This document shows, piece after piece, positions 1 to 8,812 of a DNA stretch of 64,000 bases. The notes under the pieces were generated by a model that did not search any database, had not been told where the DNA came from, and saw only the letters and a program-made list of their open reading frames with translations. The DNA is from Croceimicrobium sp963977415 (GTDB lineage: Bacteria > Bacteroidota > Bacteroidia > Flavobacteriales > Schleiferiaceae). Each line of letters opens with the position of its first letter. Position 1 is the first letter of the stretch. Position numbers and translations under genes: made by a program. The DNA is taken from assembly GCA_963977415.1 (NCBI GenBank), contig CAXBOS010000008.1:87108-151107 (forward strand), in the 5' to 3' direction.

Positions 1-207
1 GCCGCTGGCAGTGGAGTAGATGCAGCTCCCTACTTCCGGGTATTCAATCCTAGCTTGCAAATGGACAAATTTGACCCTGAAAAGCATTACATAAAAAAAT
101 GGGTTCCAGAATTTGGTACGAGCCAATATCCGAAACCCATTGTAGATCATAAGGAAGCGCGTTTACGAGCTATTGCCCGCTATAAGCAAACTTTAAAACC
201 GGATTAA
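1..207 (+). CDS. DNA photolyase / cryptochrome family, C-terminal fragment
   Basis: Only the last 68 codons are in the window; the gene begins upstream. The fragment carries the conserved FAD-binding-domain end of the photolyase family: GVDAAPYFRVFNPSLQ (about residues 5-20 of the fragment), then KKWVPEF and PIVDHKEAR near the end. The family repairs cyclobutane or 6-4 pyrimidine dimers with blue light, or acts as a photoreceptor; the fragment does not tell which. The frame is open from base 1 and ends in TAA at 205-207. The gene converges on manC and the two stops share a TTAA tetramer, so the genes overlap by 4 bp. Confidence 0.85.
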   Translation, partial: AAGSGVDAAPYFRVFNPSLQMDKFDPEKHYIKKWVPEFGTSQYPKPIVDHKEARLRAIARYKQTLKPD

Positions 208-1289
208 ATACCTGTTTTATCGCCGAAACTTAGTTTTACGTCGCTCACAAAAGATTTTATCATCTGCTCATTTTCCATTTTACAGATCAATAAAGAATGG
301 TCGGTATCAACAATGATATAGCCGTCTAAGCCTTCTACCACGGCAACTTTGCCATTCGACATGCGGATGATATTATTAGCCGAATTATAGTTCAAAATTT
401 TAGAACCAATAAGAGCATTCTTGTTGGCATCCAATTCTTTATGTTCGTATAAACTACCCCAAGTACCTAAGTCACTCCAGCCAAAATCGGCGGGGATAAC
501 GTAAACTTTAGACGACTTTTCCATTAAGCCGTAGTCAATTGATTCGTTGTCACACGAAGGGTAGACCTTGTCAATAAACTCCTGTTCTTTATCGGTTCCG
601 TAAAGCCCAATACCTTGTTCGAAAGAGGCGTGCAAGTCGGGTTGATGCGCCGCTAATTCAGTTTTAAAGGTTTTTAAGGACCAGATGAAAAGACCCGAGT
701 TCCAAAGGAAATCGCCGCTAGCTAAAAATTGCTTGGCAATCTCTTCATTTGGTTTTTCAGTAAAGGTCTTAACTAATTTCACCTCCGGGTTGGCATTTTC
801 TTGTTCTTCAAACTGAATATAGCCATATCCAGTGTCAGGACGATGAGGTTTTATGCCTAAAGTAATGAGGTAATCGCTTTCTTCCGCAGTTTTAATCGCT
901 AGTTTGCAGATGCGCTGAAACTCGATTTCATTGGTTATTAAGTGATCTGAAGGAGCAATAATAATATTCGCATTTGGATCTTCGCTTTCAATTCTGTAGG
1001 CTGCATAACTGATACAAGGAGCGGTATTGCGGCGTGCGGGTTCACAGATAATATTTTTGCGGGGAATATCGGGAAGCTGCTCTGCTACTAGGGCTTCGTA
1101 CTTTTTGTGCGTTACCACTAAAACTTTATCCTTGCCGGAGATGGCGCTTAAACGGCGAAAAGTCTCCTGAATTAGAGATTCGCCTGTTCCTAATATATCG
1201 TGAAACTGCTTAGGGAAATCGGAGGTACTCATAGGCCAAAAGCGGCTGCCGATACCACCGGCCATAATAACACAATAGGTTGATGCCAT
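204..1289 (-). CDS. manC: mannose-1-phosphate guanylyltransferase
   Basis: Makes GDP-mannose from mannose-1-phosphate and GTP in the cytoplasm, feeding polysaccharide and glycoprotein synthesis. The nucleotidyltransferase signature GGIGSRFWP...PKQF is at residues 11-29, followed by EPARRNTAP (83-91), APSDH (112-116), TGYGYI (163-168), FTEKP (176-180) and WNSGLF (196-201). At 361 aa it is the single-domain form; the phosphomannose isomerase domain fused to many proteobacterial homologues is absent. ATG start at 1289. It stands alone, divergent from adk, with its own -7 box at 1309-1316. Its 3' end overlaps the photolyase gene by 4 bp. Confidence 0.93.
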   Translation of the reverse strand: MASTYCVIMAGGIGSRFWPMSTSDFPKQFHDILGTGESLIQETFRRLSAISGKDKVLVVTHKKYEALVAEQLPDIPRKNIICEPARRNTAPCISYAAYRIESEDPNANIIIAPSDHLITNEIEFQRICKLAIKTAEESDYLITLGIKPHRPDTGYGYIQFEEQENANPEVKLVKTFTEKPNEEIAKQFLASGDFLWNSGLFIWSLKTFKTELAAHQPDLHASFEQGIGLYGTDKEQEFIDKVYPSCDNESIDYGLMEKSSKVYVIPADFGWSDLGTWGSLYEHKELDANKNALIGSKILNYNSANNIIRMSNGKVAVVEGLDGYIIVDTDHSLLICKMENEQMIKSFVSDVKLSFGDKTGI

Positions 1290-1308
1290 AATTTTTCAAA
1301 TTTGGTTG

Positions 1309-1316
1309 CAAAGTTA
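1309..1316 (-). promoter_or_regulatory. Bacteroidota-type -7 box, manC promoter
   Basis: TAACTTTG on the minus strand, followed by CAAC, fits the -7 consensus TAnnTTTG. It lies about 20 nt before the manC ATG. A TTA, in place of the usual TTG, sits 19 nt further upstream. Confidence 0.5.
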
Positions 1317-1363
1317 CGATTTAGAGAAAAGTAATTAAGCCCCTTACTACGTTATTAAATTCC

Positions 1364-1371
1364 TAATTTTG
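1364..1371 (+). promoter_or_regulatory. -7 box, adk operon promoter
   Basis: TAATTTTG followed by CACC; it fits TAnnTTTG and lies 34 nt before the adk ATG. No clear -33 TTG. The same CTAATTTTGCACC string is found upstream of purH. Confidence 0.5.
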
Positions 1372-1405
1372 CACCGCGTATATTAAACAAACAAAAGAAA
1401 TCAGA

Positions 1406-1981
1406 ATGCTGAATATAGTGCTATTTGGTCCTCCAGGAGCTGGGAAAGGAACTCAATCGGAAATGTTAATCAATCAATATCAATTGGTACACTTAGCTAC
1501 TGGTGATATTTTTAGATATAATATTAAGAATGGTACTGAGCTTGGTAAGCTTGCGCAGCAATATATGGATAAGGGACAATTGGTTCCTGATGAGGTAACA
1601 ATCAAAATGCTAAACGCAGAAGTGGAAAAACGCCCGGAGGCAAAAGGATTTATTTTCGATGGCTTTCCTCGCACGAATCCACAAGCGGAGGCTTTAGATG
1701 CGCTTTTAGCTTCTAAAAATACGTCGATTACTTGCATGTTGGCTTTGGAAGTTCCTGAGGAGGAGCTGAAAATGCGCTTATTAAAAAGAGCAGAGGTAAG
1801 TGGTCGCGCTGATGATGCCAATATTGAAGTAATTGAAAACCGTATCGCTGTTTACAATAAGGAAACAGCGCCGGTAAAATCGTATTTCGATAAACAAGAT
1901 AAATTATCGCTCATAGACGGTACAGGCAGTATCGAGAGCATAACTGAACGCCTTTTTAAGGCTATTGATGCAAAATTTTAA
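1406..1981 (+). CDS. adk: adenylate kinase
   Basis: Interconverts ATP + AMP and 2 ADP. The P-loop GPPGAGKGTQ is at residues 8-17 and DGFPRT at 85-90; the arginines of the lid region (RLLKRAEVSGRADD, about 124-137) are present. At 191 aa this is the short-lid type without the zinc-finger lid of the 214-aa enzymes. First gene of an operon: its TAA shares an A with the ATG of obg (TAATG at 1979-1983). The order adk-obg is common in Bacteroidota. Confidence 0.97.
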   Translation: MLNIVLFGPPGAGKGTQSEMLINQYQLVHLATGDIFRYNIKNGTELGKLAQQYMDKGQLVPDEVTIKMLNAEVEKRPEAKGFIFDGFPRTNPQAEALDALLASKNTSITCMLALEVPEEELKMRLLKRAEVSGRADDANIEVIENRIAVYNKETAPVKSYFDKQDKLSLIDGTGSIESITERLFKAIDAKF

Positions 1982-2991
1982 TGCAGAAAAATTTCGTTGA
2001 TTACGTAAAAATCTATTGTAAATCTGGTAAAGGCGGCGCTGGGTCGGCTCACTTACACAGAGACTTACTGACTTCTAAAGGTGGACCAGACGGAGGTGAT
2101 GGCGGTCAGGGTGGAAACGTAGTCTTAAGAGGAAATTCTCAAAGATGGACTTTGCTGCATCTTAAGTATCGCAAGCACATTAAAGCAGCGGCTGGTGGCG
2201 ATGGTAGTGCCAACCAAAGTACCGGTAAAGACGGGAAGGATGAGGTTTTAGATGTGCCTTTAGGTACGGTTGCCAAAGATGCAGAAACGGGCCAGGTACT
2301 TTTCGAAATTACCGAAGACGGTGAAGAAAAGATTCTTATGAAAGGTGGACGGGGTGGCCAAGGTAATGTGCACTTTAAGTCTTCTACTTTTCAAACACCG
2401 CGTTTTGCTCAACCAGGCGGAGATGCGCGTGAAGGTTGGTGTATTTTAGAGCTTAAGGTATTAGCCGACGTTGGTTTAGTAGGGTTTCCGAATGCGGGTA
2501 AGTCAACTTTACTTTCGGTAGTATCAGCGGCCAAGCCCGAAATTGCCGATTATCCTTTTACCACTCTTACACCTAAATTAGGTATTGTGGAGTATCGTGA
2601 TTATCGCTCTTTTGTAATGGCCGATATTCCCGGAATTATCGAAGGTGCCAGCGAGGGCAAAGGCCTCGGTCATCGCTTCTTAAAGCACATTGAACGCAAT
2701 GCTACTTTATTGTTTTTAATTGCCGCTGATGCAGATGACATAGTAAGTGAATACCATATTCTAAAGGACGAACTGCGTAAGTTCAATCCAGAATTAATGG
2801 ATAAGAAGCATGTTCTAGCCATTAGTAAAGCAGATATGCTAGATGCGGAGTTAGAGGCTGAAATGAAAGCAGATCTAGAGCAGCGATTTAATAATGAAGT
2901 TCAGTTTCTGTTTTTCTCTGCGGTAAGCGGATATAATATTCCCCTCTTGAAAGATAAATTGTGGGAAGCAATTAACGAAGACGAAGATTAA
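1981..2991 (+). CDS. obgE: Obg GTPase (ribosome assembly, stress)
   Basis: Essential P-loop GTPase that binds the 50S subunit and helps its late assembly. The glycine-rich Obg fold spans residues 1-158 (runs such as GGPDGGDGGQGG at 34-45). The G domain shows G1 GFPNAGKST (168-176), G3 DIPG (215-218), G4 as SKAD (282-285; the usual form is NKxD) and G5 SAVSG (313-317). At 336 aa it lacks the C-terminal OCT domain. It overlaps adk and the following phosphatase gene by one base each (TAATG), so the three are probably translationally coupled. Confidence 0.96.
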   Translation: MQKNFVDYVKIYCKSGKGGAGSAHLHRDLLTSKGGPDGGDGGQGGNVVLRGNSQRWTLLHLKYRKHIKAAAGGDGSANQSTGKDGKDEVLDVPLGTVAKDAETGQVLFEITEDGEEKILMKGGRGGQGNVHFKSSTFQTPRFAQPGGDAREGWCILELKVLADVGLVGFPNAGKSTLLSVVSAAKPEIADYPFTTLTPKLGIVEYRDYRSFVMADIPGIIEGASEGKGLGHRFLKHIERNATLLFLIAADADDIVSEYHILKDELRKFNPELMDKKHVLAISKADMLDAELEAEMKADLEQRFNNEVQFLFFSAVSGYNIPLLKDKLWEAINEDED

Positions 2992-3566
2992 TGTTTCAGT
3001 ATATCAACGATTTAGATACCACGATTTTTCTTTTCCTAAATAACTTAGGAACGGAAACTTGGGATCCCTTTTGGCTTCGAATGTCGGAAGTGTTTATATG
3101 GATTCCCTTATACTTGGCTCTTATTGTTGGTTTATTTTTTCTTTTTAAAACCAAAACTGCTCTTTGGGCAGTTTTGGCCATTGCTTTAAATGCGGTTTTA
3201 ACCGATCAAGGTTCAGTACGTCTTTTTAAAAATCAATTTGAGCGCTTACGGCCTTGCCATGAAGAAAGTATTCAAGATCAAATCCGCTTGGTAAAAGGTC
3301 ATTGCGGTGGTAAATATGGTTTTGTATCTTCTCATGCCAGTAATTCATTTGGAATAGCGGTTTTGGTGGGACTTTTCTATCGAAAACGTTGGCCTTGGGT
3401 TTTTTACGGAATGCTCTTTTGGGCCTCTTTAGTGGCTTACAGCCGTATCTACCTAGGAGTACATTACCCGGCGGATATTTACTTTGGCGCACTCTACGGT
3501 TCCTTAATTGGTGGATTAGTCTATGCGGCTTTTTTGCGCTGGGCCAAGCCAGAGTTTAAAAAATAA
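2991..3566 (+). CDS. PAP2-family membrane phosphatase
   Basis: Integral membrane acid phosphatase of the PAP2 superfamily, which often acts on undecaprenyl pyrophosphate or other lipid phosphates. All three catalytic motifs are visible: K80-x6-R87-P88, S113-S114-H115 (the PSGH-like motif) and S151-R-x5-H158-x3-D162. Several hydrophobic helices surround them (about 34-52, 56-72, 118-130, 136-150, 164-185). The length (191 aa) is usual. One-base overlap with obg. Whether it is a UppP-type or a lipid A phosphatase cannot be told from sequence alone. Confidence 0.88.
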   Translation: MFQYINDLDTTIFLFLNNLGTETWDPFWLRMSEVFIWIPLYLALIVGLFFLFKTKTALWAVLAIALNAVLTDQGSVRLFKNQFERLRPCHEESIQDQIRLVKGHCGGKYGFVSSHASNSFGIAVLVGLFYRKRWPWVFYGMLFWASLVAYSRIYLGVHYPADIYFGALYGSLIGGLVYAAFLRWAKPEFKK

Positions 3567-3573
3567 TCGTGCT

Positions 3574-3927
3574 ATGAACTGGTTTTTAGTTTTTCTGGGC
3601 GGTGGTATTGGTTCACTTTTACGATATGCTATTAGTTTAGCTTTAAATGGTAAAGCAATTATGCCTTGGGGAACAGTGGCTGCAAATCTACTAGCCACCA
3701 GTTTATTGGCCTATCTCATTTTTCATTTTGAAAATACTTTTAGCGAGGGGCAGCGACTATTTTGGATGGTGGGATTATGCGGAGGCTTCTCCACTTTTTC
3801 TACTTTTAGCTTAGAAAACTGGCAGCTTATTCAAAGTCAGCAATACTTTTGGCTGAGCTTAAATTTAGTAGTGAGCATTGGTTTATCTTTGCTAATCTTC
3901 TTTTGGTGGGCCAAGGTCGCGGCCTGA
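3574..3927 (+). CDS. crcB: fluoride channel CrcB/Fluc
   Basis: Small dual-topology fluoride exporter with four membrane helices. Motifs: GGGIGSLLRY near the N-terminus, GTVAANLL in helix 2, and GLCGGFSTFSTFSLE, the channel-lining Phe/Thr/Ser segment. The frame is open back to 3523, but the family begins at MNWFLVFLGGG, so I choose the ATG at 3574 (117 aa), 7 nt after the PAP2 stop. Last gene of the adk operon. No crcB/fluoride riboswitch is visible upstream, as expected inside an operon. Confidence 0.92.
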   Translation: MNWFLVFLGGGIGSLLRYAISLALNGKAIMPWGTVAANLLATSLLAYLIFHFENTFSEGQRLFWMVGLCGGFSTFSTFSLENWQLIQSQQYFWLSLNLVVSIGLSLLIFFWWAKVAA

Positions 3928-3964
3928 TGGCTTTTGAGCTTAATGCATATTAATAGGTAGTGTC

Positions 3965-6154
3965 TTACCTTATTAAACTAACCTGTCCCGTTTTATAGAG
4001 GCTTGAACCGTCTGCCGCAGATACCACACGGATTTTATAGATGTACACTCCAGAAAGTGCATTCTCCCCCGTGTTATTAATTTTTCCGTTCCAAAAATCA
4101 TTTAGCCTCTCGGAATGAAAAACCTGCTCGCCCCAGCGATTATATATAAAGATCTCCATCCGATTGGCCCCCGAAATACTGTAGGAAAAAACTTCATTTA
4201 ATCCATCTCCATTAGGGCTAAAAGCGTTGGGTATAAATAATTTAAAGGGTTGCTCTACGTAAGTTTTGAAAAAGCTAGTATCATTACAGGAAAACTCATT
4301 GGTACTTACGTAGATGAAGTTTTGTACCCCTGTATCTTTTGCTTCATAAGTGAAAGGTTGGGGATTATCTAGGCGAATACCATTAGGAAGAATTAGCCAA
4401 GATTTTGTAGCACCAGTGCTTTCTAATTCAATATAAAAATAAGGATCGTATATCGTAGTTTCACTAGGGCTCACAGTAATATTGCTACTAGGGCTGGGTT
4501 TGATCTCGATTAAATGGTCGAAAATTTCTTCCAAAGTATCACGGCAGCCTTCGATGGTAATGAGCTTATGAGAAACGGTGAACGTTCCAGGGTTTTCGTA
4601 AACATAAGTTGGGCTAGCAGAGGTAGATACTCCGCCATCGCCAAAATTCCAAAAGTGTAAAGCTTGGCCAAAGTATTCGCTACTATCGGTAAACTGCACG
4701 GCTTTTGGGGCACAAGCATCTACCAAAGGAAAAGAGTGCTTTAAAATAGGGCGTGGGTATAAACGCAAAGTATCTCTTTGAATGGAGGCACAGTCGCCGT
4801 CTCGAACTTCAAGCGTAACGATATAAGTTCCTGGAATCGAATATTGTAGATTCTGCGGTTCTGCGGTTCTGGAACTATTGCCAAAATTGGTAGCCCCTCC
4901 GAAATCCCAGTTATAAACGGCACTATCACTCATATTACCGCTAACTTGGAAATTGAAATTATGGGCATCGAAGCATTGCTGCCCGGTAACGGAAAAATTT
5001 AGGTTTAGCGGATCATAGATTTTGTAAATGGAATAAGTAGTATCAGCGCAATTAGAACCCGGATTGGCAATTAAGCGAATGGTGTAGGTTCCTGTGTCTG
5101 GAAAAGTAAAGGTAGGATTCGCTAATCTGCTAGTATCGGTATTAGTACCGGCAACGCCAAAGTCCCATAAATAACTTTGGGTATTAAAAGAGTTTTGTTG
5201 GAAGGACACGGTTTTACCAATACACAATTCAAAAGGATCAGGGTTTTGAGCAGTAATAATTGCTACGGTTTGATTGCAATTAGAACTAACATTAAATTGA
5301 AAATCGCGTCTTAAATTACTAAGCATAAATCCATTACGCCATTCTTCTACGCAAATCGCAAAAACAAACTGCCCCACTTGGGTAGGGGTGCCCGTTAATA
5401 AACCTGTTTGAGGATTAATAGCAAATATTGGTCCTGCGGTAATAGGATTAACCGATGAAAATCCACCACTAAAGGGTACATTTTGGTAAGGTGGCGCAGT
5501 TGCAGTGTCGGGCCGAGGGGAATTTGGGCCAGTTTGCGTTGTTGCGTTTCCTCCACCGTGTAAGGGTGTACAGAGTTTATAAACCACGCTGTCACCGTCA
5601 GCTTCTAGGGTACTCATATCTAAGGAAACTGGACGATTTAAGCATAATGCTACCGGTGGCGGGTTACTAAATTGAGGACTGCTGTTGCAGGTTGAACTTT
5701 GGCTTTGCGGGGGGATTTCTATAGTATAAGTGCTTCCCCAAGTGGCAGGATTAGGGATATTGGCAATGCTAGTATTTCTACAGCAGCGTTGGTGACTTAA
5801 GGTATAACCTGAAGCGTTAGGAGCTAAGCTTATGGTATCAAGGTAAATTCCTTCTTCTGTGCATGCTAGGCTCGGTAAGGCAGTACAGCTATTGGGGGCC
5901 ACATTGGGCAATTGTCTTTGCGAGCTTAAAGGGACAAAATAATTGCCTTGTAAAACATTATTGCCATCGTAGATGGTAATTATTGCCGGATTATCAAAAG
6001 GAGCGCCAGTAGAACGACAATCGCGATAAATGATAAGCCTTACTTCGTAGTTACTGCCGCCAAGGCAGCGATAGCTTATTTCCCCACCTACTAAATGCGC
6101 CGCATAAGACCATGAGGTCAATAGGCTTAGCAATATGATTAGGGTTTTCCGCAT
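3965..6154 (-). CDS. secreted PKD-repeat protein with type B T9SS sorting domain
   Basis: 729 aa. The signal peptide (MRKTLIILLSLLTSWSYA, 1-18) is followed at once by the module AHLVGGEISYRC, which is frequent in large Bacteroidota surface proteins. PKD-like domains are marked by YLWDFG (about 326), YNWDFG (about 413) and HFWNFGDGG (about 503). The last 90 residues, from FIPNAFSPNGDGLNE, with the NRWGEQVF and WNG steps, are the gliding-motility-associated C-terminal (type B) sorting signal. The protein should therefore cross the outer membrane through the T9SS and stay at the cell surface. Cargo function is unknown; adhesion is likely. It is the last gene of a leftward run behind the GHMP kinase. 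Confidence 0.9.
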   Translation of the reverse strand: MRKTLIILLSLLTSWSYAAHLVGGEISYRCLGGSNYEVRLIIYRDCRSTGAPFDNPAIITIYDGNNVLQGNYFVPLSSQRQLPNVAPNSCTALPSLACTEEGIYLDTISLAPNASGYTLSHQRCCRNTSIANIPNPATWGSTYTIEIPPQSQSSTCNSSPQFSNPPPVALCLNRPVSLDMSTLEADGDSVVYKLCTPLHGGGNATTQTGPNSPRPDTATAPPYQNVPFSGGFSSVNPITAGPIFAINPQTGLLTGTPTQVGQFVFAICVEEWRNGFMLSNLRRDFQFNVSSNCNQTVAIITAQNPDPFELCIGKTVSFQQNSFNTQSYLWDFGVAGTNTDTSRLANPTFTFPDTGTYTIRLIANPGSNCADTTYSIYKIYDPLNLNFSVTGQQCFDAHNFNFQVSGNMSDSAVYNWDFGGATNFGNSSRTAEPQNLQYSIPGTYIVTLEVRDGDCASIQRDTLRLYPRPILKHSFPLVDACAPKAVQFTDSSEYFGQALHFWNFGDGGVSTSASPTYVYENPGTFTVSHKLITIEGCRDTLEEIFDHLIEIKPSPSSNITVSPSETTIYDPYFYIELESTGATKSWLILPNGIRLDNPQPFTYEAKDTGVQNFIYVSTNEFSCNDTSFFKTYVEQPFKLFIPNAFSPNGDGLNEVFSYSISGANRMEIFIYNRWGEQVFHSERLNDFWNGKINNTGENALSGVYIYKIRVVSAADGSSLYKTGQVSLIR

Positions 6155-6171
6155 TTTTCATTCAAAGGAAA

Positions 6172-6179
6172 GCAAGATA
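6172..6179 (-). promoter_or_regulatory. possible variant -7 box for the PKD protein
   Basis: TATCTTGC on the minus strand, 17 nt before the ATG at 6154. It is one base shorter than TAnnTTTG but recurs as TA[A/T]CTTGC before fhs, the 997-aa T9SS protein and smpB. Confidence 0.3.
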
Positions 6180-6187
6180 CAAAATCT

Positions 6188-7099
6188 TTAATCTCCATTT
6201 GGAGCAATAATTTTAAAACTAAGCATTTGCTCAAATGTGAAAATATCAGTGTAGCCTAAGTCCTTAATATATTCTAAATCATTGGCGAGAGGCATAATCC
6301 AAACAAAGTCGCCCCCCCAGGCTCCTAAAGACTTGAAGCCACCTTTCAGTTTGGGAAAGCGTCTATTTCTATGACTTTCTTGCTGAATTAAAAGTCCAGT
6401 AATTCTTTCGTGTTCGGCCATCCAATCAATTAATTCAACTTCACTGTGAATGCCTAAAAGAGCGTCGCTTAATTGGCTAATGGCATTTACCAAGGCGGGC
6501 TGCTTTTTTAATCGATCATAACGTAAGACTTCAGCACTGCTAATTTGCTTTTCTCCTAAGTACAGAAAATACGTTTTTTGTAGGATGAAAGGCAATTGTG
6601 TGGTCGCCCATTTTGCTTGTTTAGGGCCGGTTAATTGATAAGATATCGGATGTTTTTCCAGAGCGGTTGCCACATCATACCCACTGCCCGTTAAATGCCG
6701 AAAAAACAATTCCATAGCATCTTTTTTGGCCCATGCAGCAAGAAGGGCAATCAAGGTACTACTACTACCAAGTCCCCATTCCCGCTTAAAATCGAGCTGC
6801 GTTATAACCCTTAGGCCACCGGGGATATTTTGGTTGAAAGCATCCAGTAAAAGCTCGCTAATTAATTCAGCCTTTGGTAAGTCGTTGCTTTCTAGTATTT
6901 CGCCTTTGGTTGTTAGAACTATCTTCAGCCAACAGTACGCATCTTCCGTAAGGGCCTGCCACTCAATGGTAGATGCATTCTGAGTTTTATGGAGTTCTAA
7001 AAACTGACCCTGACGACTGGGGCAAGAGATTGCCTTAGCTCCATCAAGTACAGCATATTCTCCGCTAAGCAAAAGTTTACCTGGGGCGAAATAGCGCAA
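6188..7099 (-). CDS. GYDIA-family GHMP kinase (mevalonate-pathway candidate)
   Basis: GHMP-superfamily sugar/mevalonate kinase. The N-terminal strand-loop GKLLLSGEYAVLDG is at 7-20, the ATP loop GLGSSST at 109-115, and SGYDVATA at 139-146, which corresponds to the GYD-I/V-A signature that names this Bacteroidota family. It follows HMG-CoA reductase by 4 nt, so a kinase step of the mevalonate pathway (mevalonate or phosphomevalonate as substrate) is a reasonable inference but is not shown by the sequence. No ATG precedes the conserved N-terminus; the start is probably the TTG at 7099 (303 aa), and the usual family N-terminus agrees with this. Confidence 0.85.
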   Translation of the reverse strand: MRYFAPGKLLLSGEYAVLDGAKAISCPSRQGQFLELHKTQNASTIEWQALTEDAYCWLKIVLTTKGEILESNDLPKAELISELLLDAFNQNIPGGLRVITQLDFKREWGLGSSSTLIALLAAWAKKDAMELFFRHLTGSGYDVATALEKHPISYQLTGPKQAKWATTQLPFILQKTYFLYLGEKQISSAEVLRYDRLKKQPALVNAISQLSDALLGIHSEVELIDWMAEHERITGLLIQQESHRNRRFPKLKGGFKSLGAWGGDFVWIMPLANDLEYIKDLGYTDIFTFEQMLSFKIIAPNGD

Positions 7100-7103
7100 G
7101 ATT

Positions 7104-8453
7104 TTATGATTTTTTACTGGTCACCTGTGGCGTGGGAATACCGCGTAATTCACAAAACTTGTTTACCGCCGCGCTATGTGAAACTACTTTATCTTTAAAG
7201 AAATTTACAATAGTGTCTTTTTCTTCGGCTGTAGCTTCTAGCTGATTAAGAATATTGAGTAGGTGCATTTTCATATGCCCCTTCTGAATCCCCGTCGTTG
7301 TTAAAGCGCGCAAAGCCGCAAAGTTTTGTGCCAAACCACTAGAGGCAATAATAGACATAAGTTCGTCGGCACTCGGGTTTTCGAGCATTTCTAAAGCAAA
7401 CTTAACCATAGGGTGTAAGCTTGTTAAACCGCCAACGGTACCGAGGGCTAGGGGAAGATCGATCCAAAATCTGAAAGTATCGCCTTCAATGCTGCAATGA
7501 CTTAAACTACTGTATTGACCATTGCGAGAGGCATAGGTATGGCAAGCCGCTTCCACCGCTCTAAAATCGTTGCCGGTAGCAATAACCACTGCATCAACCC
7601 CATTCATAATCCCTTTATTATGGGTGGTAGCGCGGTAAGGCTCTATTTCGGCAATGCGCACGGCCCGTTGAAATTTACGAGCAAAATCTTCGGGGGAAAT
7701 ACCCGCATCGCCATCGAGTTCAGATATTTTACAGCTTACTTCAGAACGTACTACACATTCAGGGGTGTAGTTAGACAGTATGCACATTACCACTTCTATG
7801 GCTTGCTCTGATGCAGTAAAGCTGGTATCTGCTTTAATTTCTCTTTGTAGAGTTTGTGAAAATTGCTCGAGACAAGAGTTAATAAAATTGGCTCCCATAG
7901 AATCGCAAGTATCAAACTGCGCTTCCAGTTGCCAATAATTGTCCATGTCGGCGGTCTTATCTTTTAATACAATGGACTCGATACCACCGCCACGCGCGCG
8001 CATGTTAGCGGTAAGCGACTCGGTATCAGTGTAAAAATGCTGTTTTATCTTCTTGAAAAAGTCTTTTAATTTTTGGGCATCGCCATCATACATGAAGTGT
8101 ACATGACCAATTTTAATAGTTGAAATAATAGTGGTTTTAAAACCACCTCTTTCCAACCAATAGCTAGCACTTTTTGAAGCTGCTGCCACTACCGAACTTT
8201 CTTCAATAGCCATGGGTATGGCGTAAAGCTTGCCGTCGATTTTAAAATTGGGTGCTACCCCAAAAGGAGTATAAAAGTTAGATAAGGTATTTTCTATAAA
8301 TTCATCGTGGAGCTTTTGCGTTTTCGCATCTTCATGCCAATACTTGCGTAACAAGGCGGCAGCTTCTTCACTCTGATTAAAATACTGATCGGTAATCCAC
8401 TCAATCTTAGCTTCTTTGCTAAGTTTTGAAAATCCTTTAATGGCTTTACGCAT
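7104..8453 (-). CDS. mvaA: hydroxymethylglutaryl-CoA reductase, class II
   Basis: Reduces HMG-CoA to mevalonate. At 449 aa, without a membrane domain, it is the bacterial class II enzyme often labelled degradative; in Bacteroidota it serves isoprenoid synthesis. Visible motifs: MAIEESSVVAAASK (81-94, with the catalytic Glu), DSMGANFINS (184-193), NKGIMNGVDAVVIATGND (279-296, with the catalytic Lys), GTVGGLTSLHP (338-348) and GIQKGHMKMH (388-397, with the catalytic His at 393). ATG at 8453. First gene of a leftward unit with the GHMP kinase. Confidence 0.95.
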   Translation of the reverse strand: MRKAIKGFSKLSKEAKIEWITDQYFNQSEEAAALLRKYWHEDAKTQKLHDEFIENTLSNFYTPFGVAPNFKIDGKLYAIPMAIEESSVVAAASKSASYWLERGGFKTTIISTIKIGHVHFMYDGDAQKLKDFFKKIKQHFYTDTESLTANMRARGGGIESIVLKDKTADMDNYWQLEAQFDTCDSMGANFINSCLEQFSQTLQREIKADTSFTASEQAIEVVMCILSNYTPECVVRSEVSCKISELDGDAGISPEDFARKFQRAVRIAEIEPYRATTHNKGIMNGVDAVVIATGNDFRAVEAACHTYASRNGQYSSLSHCSIEGDTFRFWIDLPLALGTVGGLTSLHPMVKFALEMLENPSADELMSIIASSGLAQNFAALRALTTTGIQKGHMKMHLLNILNQLEATAEEKDTIVNFFKDKVVSHSAAVNKFCELRGIPTPQVTSKKS

Positions 8454-8469
8454 GTGTTAAAAATATGGT

Positions 8470-8477
8470 CAAATATA
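8470..8477 (-). promoter_or_regulatory. -7 box, HMG-CoA reductase promoter
   Basis: TATATTTG on the minus strand, 16 nt before the ATG at 8453; fits TAnnTTTG. No -33 TTG is visible. Confidence 0.45.
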
Positions 8478-8498
8478 CGATTGTATTTCCCTTAACCT

Positions 8499-8506
8499 TA
8501 CTTTTG
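8499..8506 (+). promoter_or_regulatory. -7 box, zinc-ribbon gene promoter
   Basis: TACTTTTG, followed by TCAC. A TTG lies at 8481-8483, with a rather short 15-nt spacer. Transcription from here would begin near 8513, which rules out an ATG start at 8465 and favours the GTG at 8543. Confidence 0.4.
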
Positions 8507-8542
8507 TCACATTGTTGTAAAAGACCTTTAAATTCTTTAATT

Positions 8543-8812
8543 GTGAAGGAAATTCGTTGCGAACACTGTAATACTTGGACGGATGGTTACCAAGAGTACT
8601 GTGGGCATTGTGGTGGCAAATTGCACGAAAAGCACCTCAATGAAATTAAGGAACGTGAGGCGATTGAGTTAAGAGGCATACCCTTGGTTAAGCTAAACCC
8701 AGATGCCCCTTTTTTTACCAGAGGACTTTTACATGTGATCCGTTTTATTCAGTTGATATTTTTAACGATTATTAGCTTAATTGCTTCCATGGCTAGCTCA
8801 ACTGTACACTAA
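8543..8812 (+). CDS. small zinc-ribbon membrane-anchored protein
   Basis: About 89 aa from a GTG start. The N-terminal KEIRCEHC...YCGHCGG (residues 2-22) gives two CxxC pairs, a zinc-ribbon-like element; after a charged segment the C-terminus (about 66-84, IRFIQLIFLTIISLIASMA) is one membrane helix. The frame is open to an ATG at 8465, but the added residues look like noise and the promoter-like box at 8499-8506 lies inside them. The stop overlaps the next ATG by one base (TAATG at 8810-8814), so the two genes are probably co-translated. No named family recognised. Confidence 0.6.
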   Translation: MKEIRCEHCNTWTDGYQEYCGHCGGKLHEKHLNEIKEREAIELRGIPLVKLNPDAPFFTRGLLHVIRFIQLIFLTIISLIASMASSTVH

